This document shows positions 46,960-58,126 of a stretch of DNA of 64,000 nt, one piece after another. Each line of letters starts with the position of its first letter. The first letter of the stretch is position 1. Source of the stretch: Gamarada debralockiae (lineage: Eukaryota > Ascomycota > Leotiomycetes > Helotiales > Hyphodiscaceae). A program made the translations under genes and the position numbers. The notes below the pieces were generated by a model. The model was not told the origin of the DNA, ran no database searches, and saw only the letters and a program-made list of their open reading frames with translations. The DNA lies in NCBI GenBank assembly GCA_002803225.1, contig NXFV01000280.1:124001-188000 (forward strand), written 5' to 3'.

Positions 46960-48066
46960 ATGTCAAGTTATCATGGACAGACATCGAAGTCGACGAGGAC
47001 GATAGTGAAACCCATCCTGAGGAAGTTGACGCAAAGCGAAAAGAATTCACTCGATCTTGATCGTCCAGCAGAGCAACAGGATGTATTCGGGATATATGAT
47101 TTTGGGACCGGATCCCGGTCATCTCACGATGTTGCCTTCAATCAAACAGGAAGGAGAGCATACCACGCTCGATCGACGAGCGGAACTTCTCAATTCTCGA
47201 CGGCGACGACAGGAAGTGGTGCGCGAGCTGGATCATTCGTTCATCCTTTCCAGCAAACGCCTAGACCCTACACTCCACCTCTCGCGACCACATCTTACCA
47301 GAACTCACTTCGTGAAAGTGAACATTCGAATAGCCCTGCTCTTACCGAAGATGAGGATCAATTACGACATACCTTCCGCAGTACCTCGAACCTCTCGAAC
47401 CGTACCCCCTCTTTAACTGGTAATACGAGTCCAATTGTTGGATCTCAGCCTTTGCGTATTCAAACCAAACAACCGTCATCGTCGCGACTAGCTCTCGCAA
47501 CCTCACATACCAGCCTTTCCAACAGCCTCGCGTTATCCCCCGATATCGCCTCTCCCATCGAAACAATGTCTCCCACCTCCGCCATTCGAACGTCGATTGA
47601 CAAGGGCTTCCGCATCCGCAGCCGCAGCGAAGTCGACGCCCGCGTACGCTCTGAGACCATCCAAGAAGCTCGCCGCAAATTCCAGGAGAAGGAGCAAGCG
47701 AAGGAGGAGAAAGCTGCCCGGGAGGAGATACGCGCCATGGAGAAACGCAACCAGAAGGAAGCGCGTCAGATTGAGAGAGGACATCGCAGATCATCCGCCA
47801 GCGACGGTACACGCAACAAGCGATCAAAGTCCGACCTCACGATGCACGAGAAGGACGGCTTCATTGGGCGAGAGTACAACAGTGTCCCATTTGAGACCCC
47901 ACCATATGATCAAGAGAGATTTGAGCAGCCGCGCAGAAACCACACCGGGTTCTCAAACACCAAGAAGAAGACGCACGGTACATTCACTAAGTTCATGATG
48001 TGGCTTCGTACGCGCATCATTCGCATGGGTGGTAAGAAGAAGAACCGTTCTCAGGTTCAGACTTAG
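46960..48066 (+). CDS. Conserved-looking disordered protein with central coiled coil
   Basis: I do not recognise a named family. Intronless, 368 aa. The first ~210 residues are Ser/Thr/Pro-rich disorder (PRPYTPPLATTSYQNSLRES, SPALTEDEDQLRHTFRSTSN). Then comes a highly charged helix, likely coiled coil (about residues 235-280: ETIQEARRKFQEKEQAKEEK then AAREEIRAMEKRNQKEARQI). A basic region follows and the protein ends with a short amphipathic FTKFMMWLRTRIIRMGGKKK, which could associate with membranes. Composition and the long uninterrupted frame argue for a real gene. Cytoplasmic or membrane-peripheral role is inference. Confidence 0.8.
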   Translation: MSSYHGQTSKSTRTIVKPILRKLTQSEKNSLDLDRPAEQQDVFGIYDFGTGSRSSHDVAFNQTGRRAYHARSTSGTSQFSTATTGSGARAGSFVHPFQQTPRPYTPPLATTSYQNSLRESEHSNSPALTEDEDQLRHTFRSTSNLSNRTPSLTGNTSPIVGSQPLRIQTKQPSSSRLALATSHTSLSNSLALSPDIASPIETMSPTSAIRTSIDKGFRIRSRSEVDARVRSETIQEARRKFQEKEQAKEEKAAREEIRAMEKRNQKEARQIERGHRRSSASDGTRNKRSKSDLTMHEKDGFIGREYNSVPFETPPYDQERFEQPRRNHTGFSNTKKKTHGTFTKFMMWLRTRIIRMGGKKKNRSQVQT

Positions 48067-49884
48067 AGCCATTGCTGAAGAGCAACAGGGCAATAAGCAT
48101 GGGTCCACAGCATACGTTCACCACTTCTCTCTTCGCATCTTCTTCGATACCCCAACGAACTGCATAACTTCAACCTCTCTCCTAGTCTACTCGATACCCC
48201 ACATACACGATCACACGACTCCACATATGGTTTTCGGCGTTCAGGATTTCACACACAGATCGGCTCAAGGGAGGGTTGGATCGTATATCAGACGTTTCAG
48301 CAGAACAGCACATCAGCGAGGCGTTTGGTAGGTTCACGGTTCATGGACCTTTCGATGATTTTATAGCGGATTATACGTGTCAGAGGGAATACCTCGGGGA
48401 CAGGAAGGCCGGCGATGATTTCACTTCTTCGATAGAGACAGGCGAGATCTACATATCACCCTTTCTAGAAAGTATAGGGATTTGCATCTATCGACGTACG
48501 TAGGAGGACCAATGAAACCAACTTCAGAACACGATGCCTTGCTTCTTGAGCGTGACAAACCTGATATGCCTGTGATTCTGTAAAGTTGCCCTGGAGGTTG
48601 GCTGCTCTGCACCTCTTTAATCCTCGATCGCTCGCTCCCAGTGGAGGATTGCCATGTGGGTGAAGCTCCAACATCACTGGAAGGGCTCCGTTCAGACTTC
48701 TTTCATCTTGCCCCATCCTCCAGTTCAATTGCTGCCCCTAACTTAACAATCAATATGGGATATGTAAGCTGCAATCACTGGAAAGTAAACCTCCTGTGAT
48801 AAATTACATCCACACAAATTCGCTCTTCAAGTTTCTTCCATCACCATCTCTGCCTAAGTAGGTATGAAATCATAAGCTCTATCTAGGTTGTGTCAGTTAT
48901 CAAATTTCTGAGAGCATTGGCAAGTGCAGCTCCAAAGCTCGCGCAGAACGAGTCAAACTCAAGCCTACCCATCAGCCATCACAATATCCTATTTCTCGTC
49001 GTTGACTCAAAGAGAGCAATCTTTCAATCAATTTCAGTGAGAAGTTCCTTCGCTATAGCTTGCGCATGCGCAGCATGTTCTTTCACCTGCTACTTTCTGG
49101 TAATTAATGTTAGGATGTCCACACTGGGTTCGACCTCTAAGCTCAATCCTCTTCAATTGTTTGAAGAAGCTGACCAACAAACTCGTTGAATATAGGGCAA
49201 GCCACTGCTTGAGGGCTCTCCTATTTTTATATAAGCCCCTGAAACAGCCCTCTTCCAAAGATACTGCCATTCCTTCTACTACAAGGACATTCAGACATTT
49301 GACTACTGCGCTTTAGTTTTTACTGGTGTGGACGTCCTCAGTGAGTGGAGGTTCTATGTGTGTCCGGGTGTACGAGCAACAACCAGTCATTGAAGTGCTG
49401 GCTACATCAGCCAGCTTGCTCTCCATCTTATAATCGGCTGTACTGTTTTGAAACAGCTTTAACTTGTAGGTGGACCGCGTTTTATATTCGAGGGATTAGT
49501 TTTTGAAGATGCATTTAGGCAAGGAGAGTGAATCGCTAAGTTTGTTCGTGTCCTTGCTTTTCCTCACTCCTACTTAGTTTGCCAGCTTTGGAAACTTTGA
49601 GCAAAGTGATTGATGAGAAGGTTATTGGTAGTGTTTTATAGTCACTTCAAAGTAGTTGAGTGGTTGGTGTGGATACGCCAGCGTGTAATGATTCACAGCT
49701 TGTTCGAGTCATAGACCGATCACGGCCACCTGCTCGATCTCTTTATTCCACCACAAAGGCTCCAACCCTCAAAGAACCAAATCTATTTATACGAACCTCC
49801 TCGAATATTTCCTAAAACAAACACAAATCAAACCTCCCCGAAAGAAAATCTCCCGAACACGATATCTCCAAAACCCCAAACAGT
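48067..49884. other. Intergenic region, no supported gene
   Basis: 1.8 kb. Early part is the 3' UTR of the disordered-protein gene. ORFs (for example 48276-48503 plus) have no motif. It ends with the A-rich leader (ACCAAATC, CCCGAAAGAAAATC) of the small ORF at 49885. Confidence 0.45.
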
Positions 49885-50194
49885 ATGCCCTCACAAGCAG
49901 AACTCGACGTCCTCCTATTCAACACTGCGACCTCAACACTCTCCTATATCAACATCGGTGCTCTCTATACCCTCCTCAACCACTATCCAGGGCATCAACT
50001 GTTCACTCAGCCTATTCCTGGATTCGCGAAGAAGATCGATGTTTGTGTAAGTGATGGAAGTGCGAGGAGTGGAGAGAGCGGGGAATCGTAAGACGGAATT
50101 GGTTTGGTTACCGAGGAAGGTGGTTGTAGGGCAGCTGACGGGGAAGTTTAAGAAGATTTGGATTGTTACTGGGATGGATGATGTGGTGTACTAG
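49885..50194 (+). CDS. Small uncharacterised gene (tentative)
   Basis: I do not recognise the family. The first frame (MPSQAELDVLLFNTATSTLS, then YINIGALYTLLNHYPGH and PGFAKKIDVC) runs to a GTAAGT donor at 50048. Downstream, a second frame reads TELVWLPRKVVVGQLTGKFK and KIWIVTGMDDVVY then TAG at 50192-50194. An 84-nt intron from GTAAGT to GGGCAG joins these with a phase-0 junction, but no clear branch site is seen; a frameshift would be an alternative. About 75 residues if the intron is used. A hydrophilic ORF in a gene-poor area, so confidence is low. Confidence 0.4.
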
Positions 50195-50951
50195 ACAAGG
50201 GAAGACAGAAGATGCCGAGCGGGAGTTTGCGACTAGGGCGGATGGCATCCTGCAAGGCTGCGAAAGCGATCCAACTCTAAATAAAACGGCTTCAGTTCTT
50301 TTCTGAAAGCAATATGATATCCCTATTTTCTTTTCACTTCCACTTCAACTATAAAGCTGCTCGATACGACTAGTCTATCTACTCAAGCGGTGCAATTCTT
50401 CTTCCAACAACTGTCAAGAGAGCGAAAGGCTAGCAGTAGTGAAGCCTCATTCGAGCCGTTGAAGCATGACATATGAGGCATTCAAATAAGTAATTTGGAT
50501 CGAGTCCGACTCTGTCCAAGATCGAGGACGAGGGATTCCTCCATGGAAGCTCGACACCTGTAACGACGACGACGACATATTTGTTGGCAGTAACATATGC
50601 TAATGAAGAACTTTTCGATTGGCGTCTAGAGAGTGAAGGATTGCAGAACTGCGGAATGCATAAAAATACTTTGCATAGGTGTGTGGTAGGCATTTCTTTG
50701 TCCTTGATCGGTCTTAGGTGATGCTGATCGTCCATGAGAGCCTTGAGCTCTTTGAGTTGAGCCTGAGCAGAGGCAACAATGCTTTCAGTCAGTCAGGGGT
50801 ATCTAGAGAAGAACGTATTGCGGCAGAAGGGCATGGCTATCAAAGATTGAAAGAAGTCCGGCCCTGAGTGTTGAATTGTTTCAACGATTGAGATGGCTCA
50901 CCTATGCAGACTATGAAACTGATATCCATATTAGGAAGCTTTTCCTCGTTG
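50195..50951. other. Intergenic region
   Basis: 0.75 kb without a supportable gene, between the small ORF and the 3' end of the P450 pseudogene. A minus ORF at 50735-50430 lacks motifs. Confidence 0.45.
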
Positions 50952-52732
50952 TCAATTCTTTCTCCGCTTCACCCTCGCAGGCAATCCATCCGAAGGCTTA
51001 GCCGTAGCCTTCCTGACCTGATAAGCGCGGTAGCCAGACATGCCTCGTCTTCCATCCAAAATCTCACACGGCTTCTCAAGTCTCAGCTTCCTATCCCACT
51101 CCTCATATTCCGCCGAGATATCACAGTCCCCTTAGTGTCAAAACCATGATGATCTTCATCTCAAGCATCGGAAGTTGCTGGCCAAGACAAGCTCTCCGGC
51201 CCTTCTCAAACCGCCGGTAGGCTGCCTTGGGCACTTCTTGCCAGTTATTTTAGAGCGGGAGGAAGCACTCGAGTGTGAATTCGGCTGGCGAGGTGGAGAG
51301 ATTGGGTCGGTGCTGGGTCATGTGGAGGTTGACCTAGACCACTGTGTCTTTGGTTGGGTACGATGTGCCGTTGTACAGGATAGAGAATTGGTCGGTTTCT
51401 GCTCGTGTCGTGTTCACTGGGGAAAAAGTCTTAAAGTTTCTCGGAATTGTCAGTGGAATACCATTCGAGGCTTAGGGAAACGCTACCTTTGATAACTGCT
51501 GTAGTGAACGGAAGATAATTGAGCAAATTAGGTCTTTTCTTGGTGAGCTCCGCGGCATTACCCCTCTCACCAAACACTTCATCATGCTCCTGTCGGACCT
51601 TTGCTAAAGATTCGGGATTGAGGTTAAGGAGGTGATAGATGTAGCAGATGTGTTGCTGGACGTATCGTGGCCGGCGAAGAGAGAGTTCTTCATCTGACCA
51701 ATGGCATGTTGCTGAAGGTATCGTCTTTACTCGCCGCCTTGCCTTCGGTCTCGTTCTGAAGTAAATACTCATCAACTGCTAGATCAATTACAGGCCCTCT
51801 AGTTGCTTTCTTCCCAATTTTGGACTGGACAGTACTGGAAGCTCGAACACGCAGTCTTTCTTGGATGACTCTCTTGACGTAATTGTCCATAGAGCGGGCG
51901 CAATACCAATGTGCAAAAGCTCAAACCGAATTGAGATTAAATATCGGGTGTATGGCAACAGGGCTTGATGTCCACTCTACAGCTTTTCGAAATGCAGTAA
52001 CCAAGTCGTTGTCGCTTTTCTGGGAACTTAAGTTGTGGTCCAGAACTAGATGGCCAGCCGTGCCAGTAAATCTTCAATGGGAGTACCTTCCCAGACTGAG
52101 CAAGTTTGTCTAGAATGCCCCAGAAATTATGACGTCGTCCACGATGCTTGGGATGAGTGTTGTGAGATGACTGGCAGAAAACCTGGATTGAACATTGAGC
52201 GTGTTTTTTTTCCACATGGCCTCTTCACCGTAAGTTAAACTGGTCTTTCCCACTATGTGCCTAAGAAATCTTAGATACATCCAGTGCTTCGCAAGAGATT
52301 GTTTTGAGCAGTTTGTATAGCCAGTTCCTGGGTTCAATCTGTCAGCAGTGGCCAGAGAATGAAGCTAGAGGAATCTTACCGGATCATTGATGACAATTTG
52401 CCGCTCAGGCTCAGCCGGCCAGTTATCCAGAAAGTAGAATAGGCCGAGTTTGTGCTTGCGATACAGTAAAGTCATCGTCGGAAGGGGATGTGTATCTGCG
52501 GGACTGTTCGTGTATAGGTGGAATGATCCCGAACTGGACATTGCAAGGAGGCGCTTTGAGTGATCAATGCTGGTTGAATCTCGAATCAGCCTCTTTGGTA
52601 CATTAAAAATCAGTAAGAAACATGATTAGTACCCGATCTTGAAACCCAGCTTATACTTCGCAGCCTTGAGAAACCAAATTCCGATCAAGTGGCGAGTACG
52701 ACAACCACGGACAGTAGAACTGGACTGTCCAT
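50952..52732 (-). pseudogene. Cytochrome P450 pseudogene
   Basis: Pieces of a fungal P450 in order along the minus strand: an N-terminal anchor MDSPVLLSVVVVLAT at 52732; LLYRKHKLGLFYFLDNWPAE; TYGEE and FSASHLTTLIPSIVDDV; the helix LNPESLAKVRQEHDEVFG; LLNYLPFTTAVIKG (leading to the ExxR helix); PVNTTRAETDQFSI. The heme-binding loop RRFEKGRRACLGQQLPMLE is at about 51155-51230. A C-terminal DISAEYEEWDRKLRLEKP ends at the stop at 50952-50954. The frame is broken repeatedly: a TGA after ...VVLAT, TAG after KDTVV, a TAA after FLPL, and a shift after VLTLR. It keeps the heme Cys but is no longer a single gene. Substrate class is unknown. Confidence 0.85.
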
Positions 52733-53322
52733 CTTGCTGATTGTGTTCATTTTGAGCGCGAGAAGAGAAAATGCCAGATCAAATTTAAAGGGCAGAGTAA
52801 ATTCCCTCGCGATGTTTTCCAAAGGAAGGGAAAACCGCTCTAGAGAACGTTTATAATTATTCTTTCTAGATGTGAATCCAAGATAATGATTCACTAATTT
52901 CCCACGATGAAAGATTGGTTAAAGTCGAAGCATACAAGATTTCCCTACCACTTGTTAAGAGGCGTTCTACCGGGAGAACGATCTATTTCTTAGACCTAAA
53001 AGACAGACTGGGGCCTAGATTTTGGAAATGGGAGTCCTGTCCTGGAAATGTTCACTTGATCTGGAGGATTCGGATTTTAGGTCTACAGAAATTTGAACTG
53101 AGTCCTGGGGACTGTGATCTGAATCGTTCACTTTGCCTGAACGACTGACTTTGGGGTATGTCTTCAGAAAGTTTAGATCACCCCAAAGACAAGATTATTC
53201 GAAATTATCATAACACACTAGTACTTCTCATTTCATAAACGCGTTGCAGGTTTTATGACCTCTCCCCAAAAGACCGTAAGGACATATAAACATTATGATC
53301 GTAAAACCTTCCCCCATGCAGT
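52733..53322. other. Intergenic region
   Basis: 0.6 kb between the P450 remnant and the GH72 3' end. Nothing seen other than AT-rich DNA. Confidence 0.5.
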
Positions 53323-55069
53323 TTAGAGCAAGAAAATACCCGCCCCAGATAACACTAATGCCGAGATGTAAGCCGCCATACAGAATGTCCCAATTCCCAA
53401 TGAAGCTCCCACAGTCACAGCTCCAGCAGCGCTCTTCTTCGTCGTCGTAGATGAGGAGCTACTACCAGTTCCAGTTGTTGAACCAGGAGATGATGCGCCA
53501 GTAGCTGAAGCTATGAGACTAGAGCATGTACTTGCAGCAGCCGCCTTCACTGTCTGAGCATTTCCCCCGAAGTCGCATGCTTGGGCATTGCCCTCTTCTT
53601 GATAATAGGCGTTGAACGCGTACGAGAGTTGTTCAGTGGAGTTGCACATTGAGTATGCGCCGTAGACTCCGGTTGTCGTGTTTTTTAATATGCCCAAGCA
53701 AGGTTTGCCACCGTTGTAACCACAGACTTGGCTGAATAGCGTGCCAATTTCGGTATCGGAGATGCCTGCCTTAGCTGTGCAAGTAAGGGAGCTCACCATG
53801 CAGCTGCAGAGGGCCTCATTGGGGGTCGGAGGAAGTGTAGTTGAGTTGACTTGCCAGTTCGCATCGACAGTGGGGCATGCTTGGCCGACGGTGTTAGTGG
53901 GAGTGTAGCTGGCCGAGTTGGTGCTGGTAGGAGTGACGGCGTGGATCTGAGTAGAGAGAGCATTGAAGTCGGCAAGGGTGCTGACGGTATTTCCATCGAC
54001 GGATACCAAGCCATAGTCGTTGGTATCTTCGAAATATTCGTAGACAATACCACCCGAGAAAACAACATCCATATCAGAGCCGTAGAGTGCCCCAACTTCA
54101 GTGAACATTCGTCCGGCAGCTCCCCCACCCTGTGTATTGCAACCGTACTCAGCGAAGAAGACTGGGACGGAGTAATTGGCGAATTCTGCAACGCGGTCGA
54201 CATAGCCGGATTGGACATAACTGGAGTCACCGCACCACGAGTAGATGTTGTAACCCCAGAAATCAATTCCATCAGCGGGGTCCCCGCAGTTGAAGTAATT
54301 TGCTACATTCAGACGAACGGTCTGATCATCATCTGCCGCGTAGCCGATACCCATAGGACGATAGTTCTTCTTAGAGATGTAGGACTTCATGTCTCGCATA
54401 GCCGCCTTCACGAATGCGGAAGCTGGTGTGTAGGAAATGTTATTCGTGACCTCATTGCCAGCGAAGAACCCAATGACATTTGTGTAGTTGGCCATAGAAT
54501 CAATGACAGACGTGTATCGAGCGTAGAGCTGGGTGTCCCATGATGGATCTGCTCGATTAATTGATAAGGCAGGCTCGGAGAGATCGCTGATCACGTAGAT
54601 GCCAGCTGCATCGAGCGCAGCCATACATTCGGAGTGATCCAGTGTGGGGTCGAGCGCATAGGTACGAATGACATTGGTGTCGAGTTTTTGCAGATATGGG
54701 ATGTCTCGTTTGCAGGTGGCCCCGTCAGCGAGAGGGTCGGTGAAATCATCTTAGGGAGAGTTAGCATGTCTCCCTTGACTGTTTGCATTGATCGAATTCT
54801 TACCATTCCCACTTGTAGTTCCATTGGAAGATATGCCACTTTGGTAGGCAACACCTCTGATGAAGAATTGGGTGCCATTCGTCTTGAAGAAGAACTTGGA
54901 GCCCTGCGAAGAAGTTAGAAAGCTATTGCGCTCGTCGCAGAAGCTCTGGGAGGTTGTTTACCTTGATAACGATCGGATCGAGGGTGGCAGAAACGCCACC
55001 GACGAGAGATAAGGCGATAACGAAGAGGAACGAGAGAGTAGCAGACATGCTCCCAGAGCACTTCGCCAT
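53323..55069 (-). CDS. GPI-anchored 1,3-beta-glucanosyltransferase (GH72 with X8/CBM43)
   Basis: Cell-wall enzyme of the Gas/Gel/Phr family that elongates beta-1,3-glucan chains at the outer membrane face. Exons are 55069-54962, 54903-54804 and 54749-53323 (58- and 54-nt introns), 544 aa. It has a signal peptide ([21 protein letters not shown]). The catalytic domain has [31 protein letters not shown], acid/base Glu in [12 protein letters not shown] and nucleophile Glu in [12 protein letters not shown]. An X8-like Cys-rich module follows ([35 protein letters not shown]), then a Ser/Gly-rich linker ([14 protein letters not shown]) with the likely GPI omega site and a hydrophobic end. The X8 module places it in the Gel4/Gas-type subgroup, and it is intact. 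Confidence 0.95.
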
Positions 55070-55740
55070 GCTGGGCAGTTTGCGAAACGATTGATTATTG
55101 CGCGAAGCACAATTGAGAGACAGTGAGATTCGGAATCAAGCTCACCTTGATTTGAAAGAAAGTTGGAAGAAGGTTGCAGGTGGTGTGGTGTGAGGCTCCC
55201 GGCAGGTACGGAAACAAGACCAAAAAATCGCCCAATTGAGAAACCGGCTTCCCAAATCCCCGCGCTGGCTAAATCCTACCAACCCCTCCACCTTTATCGA
55301 ATTCGTATTTGACGATGGATAGCTGCGAGCGAACGAGGGCCGCGCAGGATTGGCTGCATGGTGGCGCGCCCTCTTCGTGAGTGGCTGCTAAAATGGTCAT
55401 CACTGCATGGTGAGGTCGTATTTATTCCAAGGTTGGACGTGAGAGCTGCACATGCCACGCTGCATTTTCGAGATGGAAATTCACTCAGTGGGCTTCGCAA
55501 CAACGAGCGTTCGTTTCCCCAGGTGGTTTTGAGGTCTTCAAAACTGTCAGGACGATGGTGAGGATGAGGATGAGTTTGACGTTGAGAGAAGCATCGAAGA
55601 TCCACCAGCCCAGGCGATGGCCCCACAATTGGCTGCCCCAGTGTTTGGTTTGGCCACCGGGATGTGCTCATGTTCTCCACCGAGACATTGCTCTTCCACC
55701 TTATCCATTGAATGTCGCTGTGGGACGTTTCTCCAAAGTA
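55070..55740. other. Upstream region of GH72 gene
   Basis: No gene supported. Two overlapping antisense ORFs at 55294-55768 have no motifs. It ends at the TA target site of a MITE. Confidence 0.5.
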
Positions 55741-55953
55741 CCTTAGTAATTGGGATAGAAGATATCAATCCTTCATCCCGTTTTCAGAGACTGAATGTCT
55801 CGATAGAACTCACAGGATCCTGGCGACCTGGAATCGCTCACTCTAGCTTAGCAACTGAGGTTATGGCCGTCGAAGACGGCGATTCCAAAGCATCCGTTTT
55901 CAATTGCTCAAAAGCATAGAGCGATTGATACCATATTATCTCAATTAATGCGG
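55741..55953 (-). mobile_element. MITE copy with TA target duplication
   Basis: 213 bp, flanked by TA at 55739-55740 and TA at 55954-55955. The ends are CCTTAGTAATTGGGATAG on the left and, in reverse complement, CCGCATTAATTGAGATAA on the right: ~28-bp imperfect terminal inverted repeats. Inner blocks GATATCAATCC, ATCGCTCACTCTAGCTTAGC and AAGCATCCGTTTTCAATTG match the copy at 59035-59240. No coding capacity, which fits a Tc1/mariner-type MITE. Confidence 0.8.
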
Positions 55954-56887
55954 TACTTCCCATTGCTTTACTACGCGCCTGTCGGGAGCGATTGCCTGGG
56001 AACGGGAGGGACTTTCGCAAACCTCGTGCCCATCACGTGACACTGACTATAACCTGTTCTATTCCTGGTTCAAGAGCGCTGCGCGGAGTTTGGCTATTCG
56101 TGCTTGCTGCCCATTTCTCCTGCTATGAGATTGTTGTTTCCCAAAAGTTCATTCTGCAAACTATGACTTGCCAGGGTCAGGCCCACAGAGTATGTTTCGC
56201 GGGGTAAGTTTAGCGATCAACACCCTGTGGCCTGAGCCGACTTCCACGATGCACAGCACTGTTCCAGCGCTTTGGAGCTTCCTATCTTAACCACCTTCCT
56301 ATTTTGAAAGCTGTCGCATCTAAGAGTCCTACGAAAGTCAATGTGAGCGCCTGAAAGACGTTCCGGGAGTTTGGTTAACGGTGTCCGGGAGTCGATCCAT
56401 TGGTCTACGTAGCGCTGCATCCCTTGAAACTTCAAATCTTCAGCCTATTAGGAATGATTATATGCGCTACAAAAGGCAGGTTGCACATTTTAATACTTGG
56501 ATCCCCAGTCTGTGTTCTTGTTGTTGAAGCTGATCACCTTCCAGAAACAGAGATCTACGCATAGATATCCTAGAATAGTTTTGCAAAATCGATGTTATAC
56601 CCTCCACGTATATATCACGAGCAGATAAGCATGCACCTATCCATGCCGAATCTCATGGAAAGGAGGCATTTCGGAAATGATGTACATTGCTGTGCCCCCA
56701 ACATGTATATGTTCTGAATCTGACCTTCTTCTACCCCGCGTTGGTTTGTAACAAGTGCTATAAATCCGCTCTCCTCTTCGCCATCAATCAGACCTCTCTT
56801 CACAGAAGGACTTTCTAAATCGCATACAAAGTCCCTATCAACCAGAATCAACTGTCATTCCATCCACCTAACTCTCAATTCATCATC
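55954..56887. other. Upstream region of the small secreted protein gene
   Basis: 0.9 kb, no gene supported. Presumed promoter of the small secreted protein. Confidence 0.45.
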
Positions 56888-57154
56888 ATGAAATTCTTCA
56901 ATACAACCCTCCTCTCCCTCTCAGTCCTCCTCGCTACTGCCGTTGCCACACCAGCTCAACTCTTCCCTCGAGCATGCTGCTACTACTGCTCCAAACGCTC
57001 TGTCGACATCTCGGAGCGTAGTTACGCTTTCGACTACGTCCCTGAAGGAATCTCCGAAGCGAATGTGTTCAAGAGAGAAGAGTTGGAGAACAGAGAGGAC
57101 TTCGTCTGCTGCTGCTATGCTAGCACGCCGGCGACCTGCGTTGATACTTGCTAA
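56888..57154 (+). CDS. Small secreted cysteine-rich protein (effector-like)
   Basis: Intronless, 88 aa. A clear signal peptide (MKFFNTTLLSLSVLLATAVA, cleaved near ATA/TP) precedes a mature part of ~65 residues with eight cysteines in two clusters: RACCYYCSKRS and the C-terminal FVCCCYASTPATCVDTC. The dibasic SKRS and FKRE sites could be cut by Kex2, leaving a middle acidic peptide (VDISERSYAFDYVPEGISEA) between Cys clusters. Spacing is not that of hydrophobins (C-CC-C-C-CC-C). No family recognised; secretion, small size and high Cys content make it an effector candidate, or a self-defence or signalling peptide precursor. Not a confirmed toxin. Confidence 0.75.
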   Translation: MKFFNTTLLSLSVLLATAVATPAQLFPRACCYYCSKRSVDISERSYAFDYVPEGISEANVFKREELENREDFVCCCYASTPATCVDTC

Positions 57155-58126
57155 GTTGGGACTTTGATAACTGGGGTGTTTGATGGCCAGAGAATGTGTG
57201 GCTTTGAGACGGGAAAGGAAGGACTTTGGGTTTCGTTCGATATGTGAGGGTACTCTGAGAGGAAGCAGATTCGAAGGAGAGTTTGTTCAAGGGATTTACT
57301 GCCCACCCTCAATTTAGTCGAATCGCAGTTTTAAACAATGACTCGAGAACTTCAAGGTGCATTTGCAGTGAATTCAGTGACACAGTCAAGAAACAGAGGG
57401 ACAAAGCCTGCAAGACGAACAACTCCTTGTTTTTCCTAAGAGTCTTCACGCACGGGCCTGACCTCGAGCTTTCGTCGGGTATCGAGCTCGACCTCTAGTC
57501 ACCCCCCGGGGGGTTCACCCGTTATTTATCCAACTAGAGCTCTTTCGTGCATATGCAACCTGTCACTATGGTGCAAGGTAGTTGTCAGTTGGGACGGTTT
57601 TCGGGGTGAAATATCGTAAATTCTTGACTATGTAGATATCTAAGGAGTGTAAAAATTCAAAGCGGGGTAGAGCTTCTTTATCCTGTAGGAAGAAGACTAG
57701 ACCCAACAAAGAAGGGATTAGCGTTCCAACCAACAGTAGCCTCTCCTTGTCATGCCGTCTATAGATACCTTGCGCTCATCTGAGCTACCATACATCTCGT
57801 ACGCAGGACAAGAAACGTCCAAGGATGGCGACAATGGAGAAATTATCAAAAAGTCCATGACCCCAGAGCTGGAAGCTAAAGGAAGGTATTTCCCATCAGA
57901 GGTGGAGCTTCTGGGCACAGCGTTTTGGTGAGCTCAGTGCGGATAAGCTCATCAGTGATCCTACTGGACTGCTGGCGAAGGAGACACGACAGAGAAGGGA
58001 CGAGATAGAGGCGCACGGAAAGAGACCATAGTAAATAAAAGCTCAATTCAGAAGATCAAAACTCAATTCCATTGATTCATGTTCGAGCTGTGCAGGAGCT
58101 TAGAACAAGTCTTTTACAGTCCGGTG
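57155..58126. other. Intergenic region
   Basis: No gene supported. It includes the 3' UTRs of the small secreted protein and the SDR gene. A short direct motif GAGCTCGACCT/GACCTCGAGCT lies near 57460-57496. Confidence 0.45.

Noticed and set aside
49640..49740. tRNA-like GTTCGAGTC with an A-box-like stretch upstream
   Set aside because: The T-stem does not pair and there is no acceptor stem.
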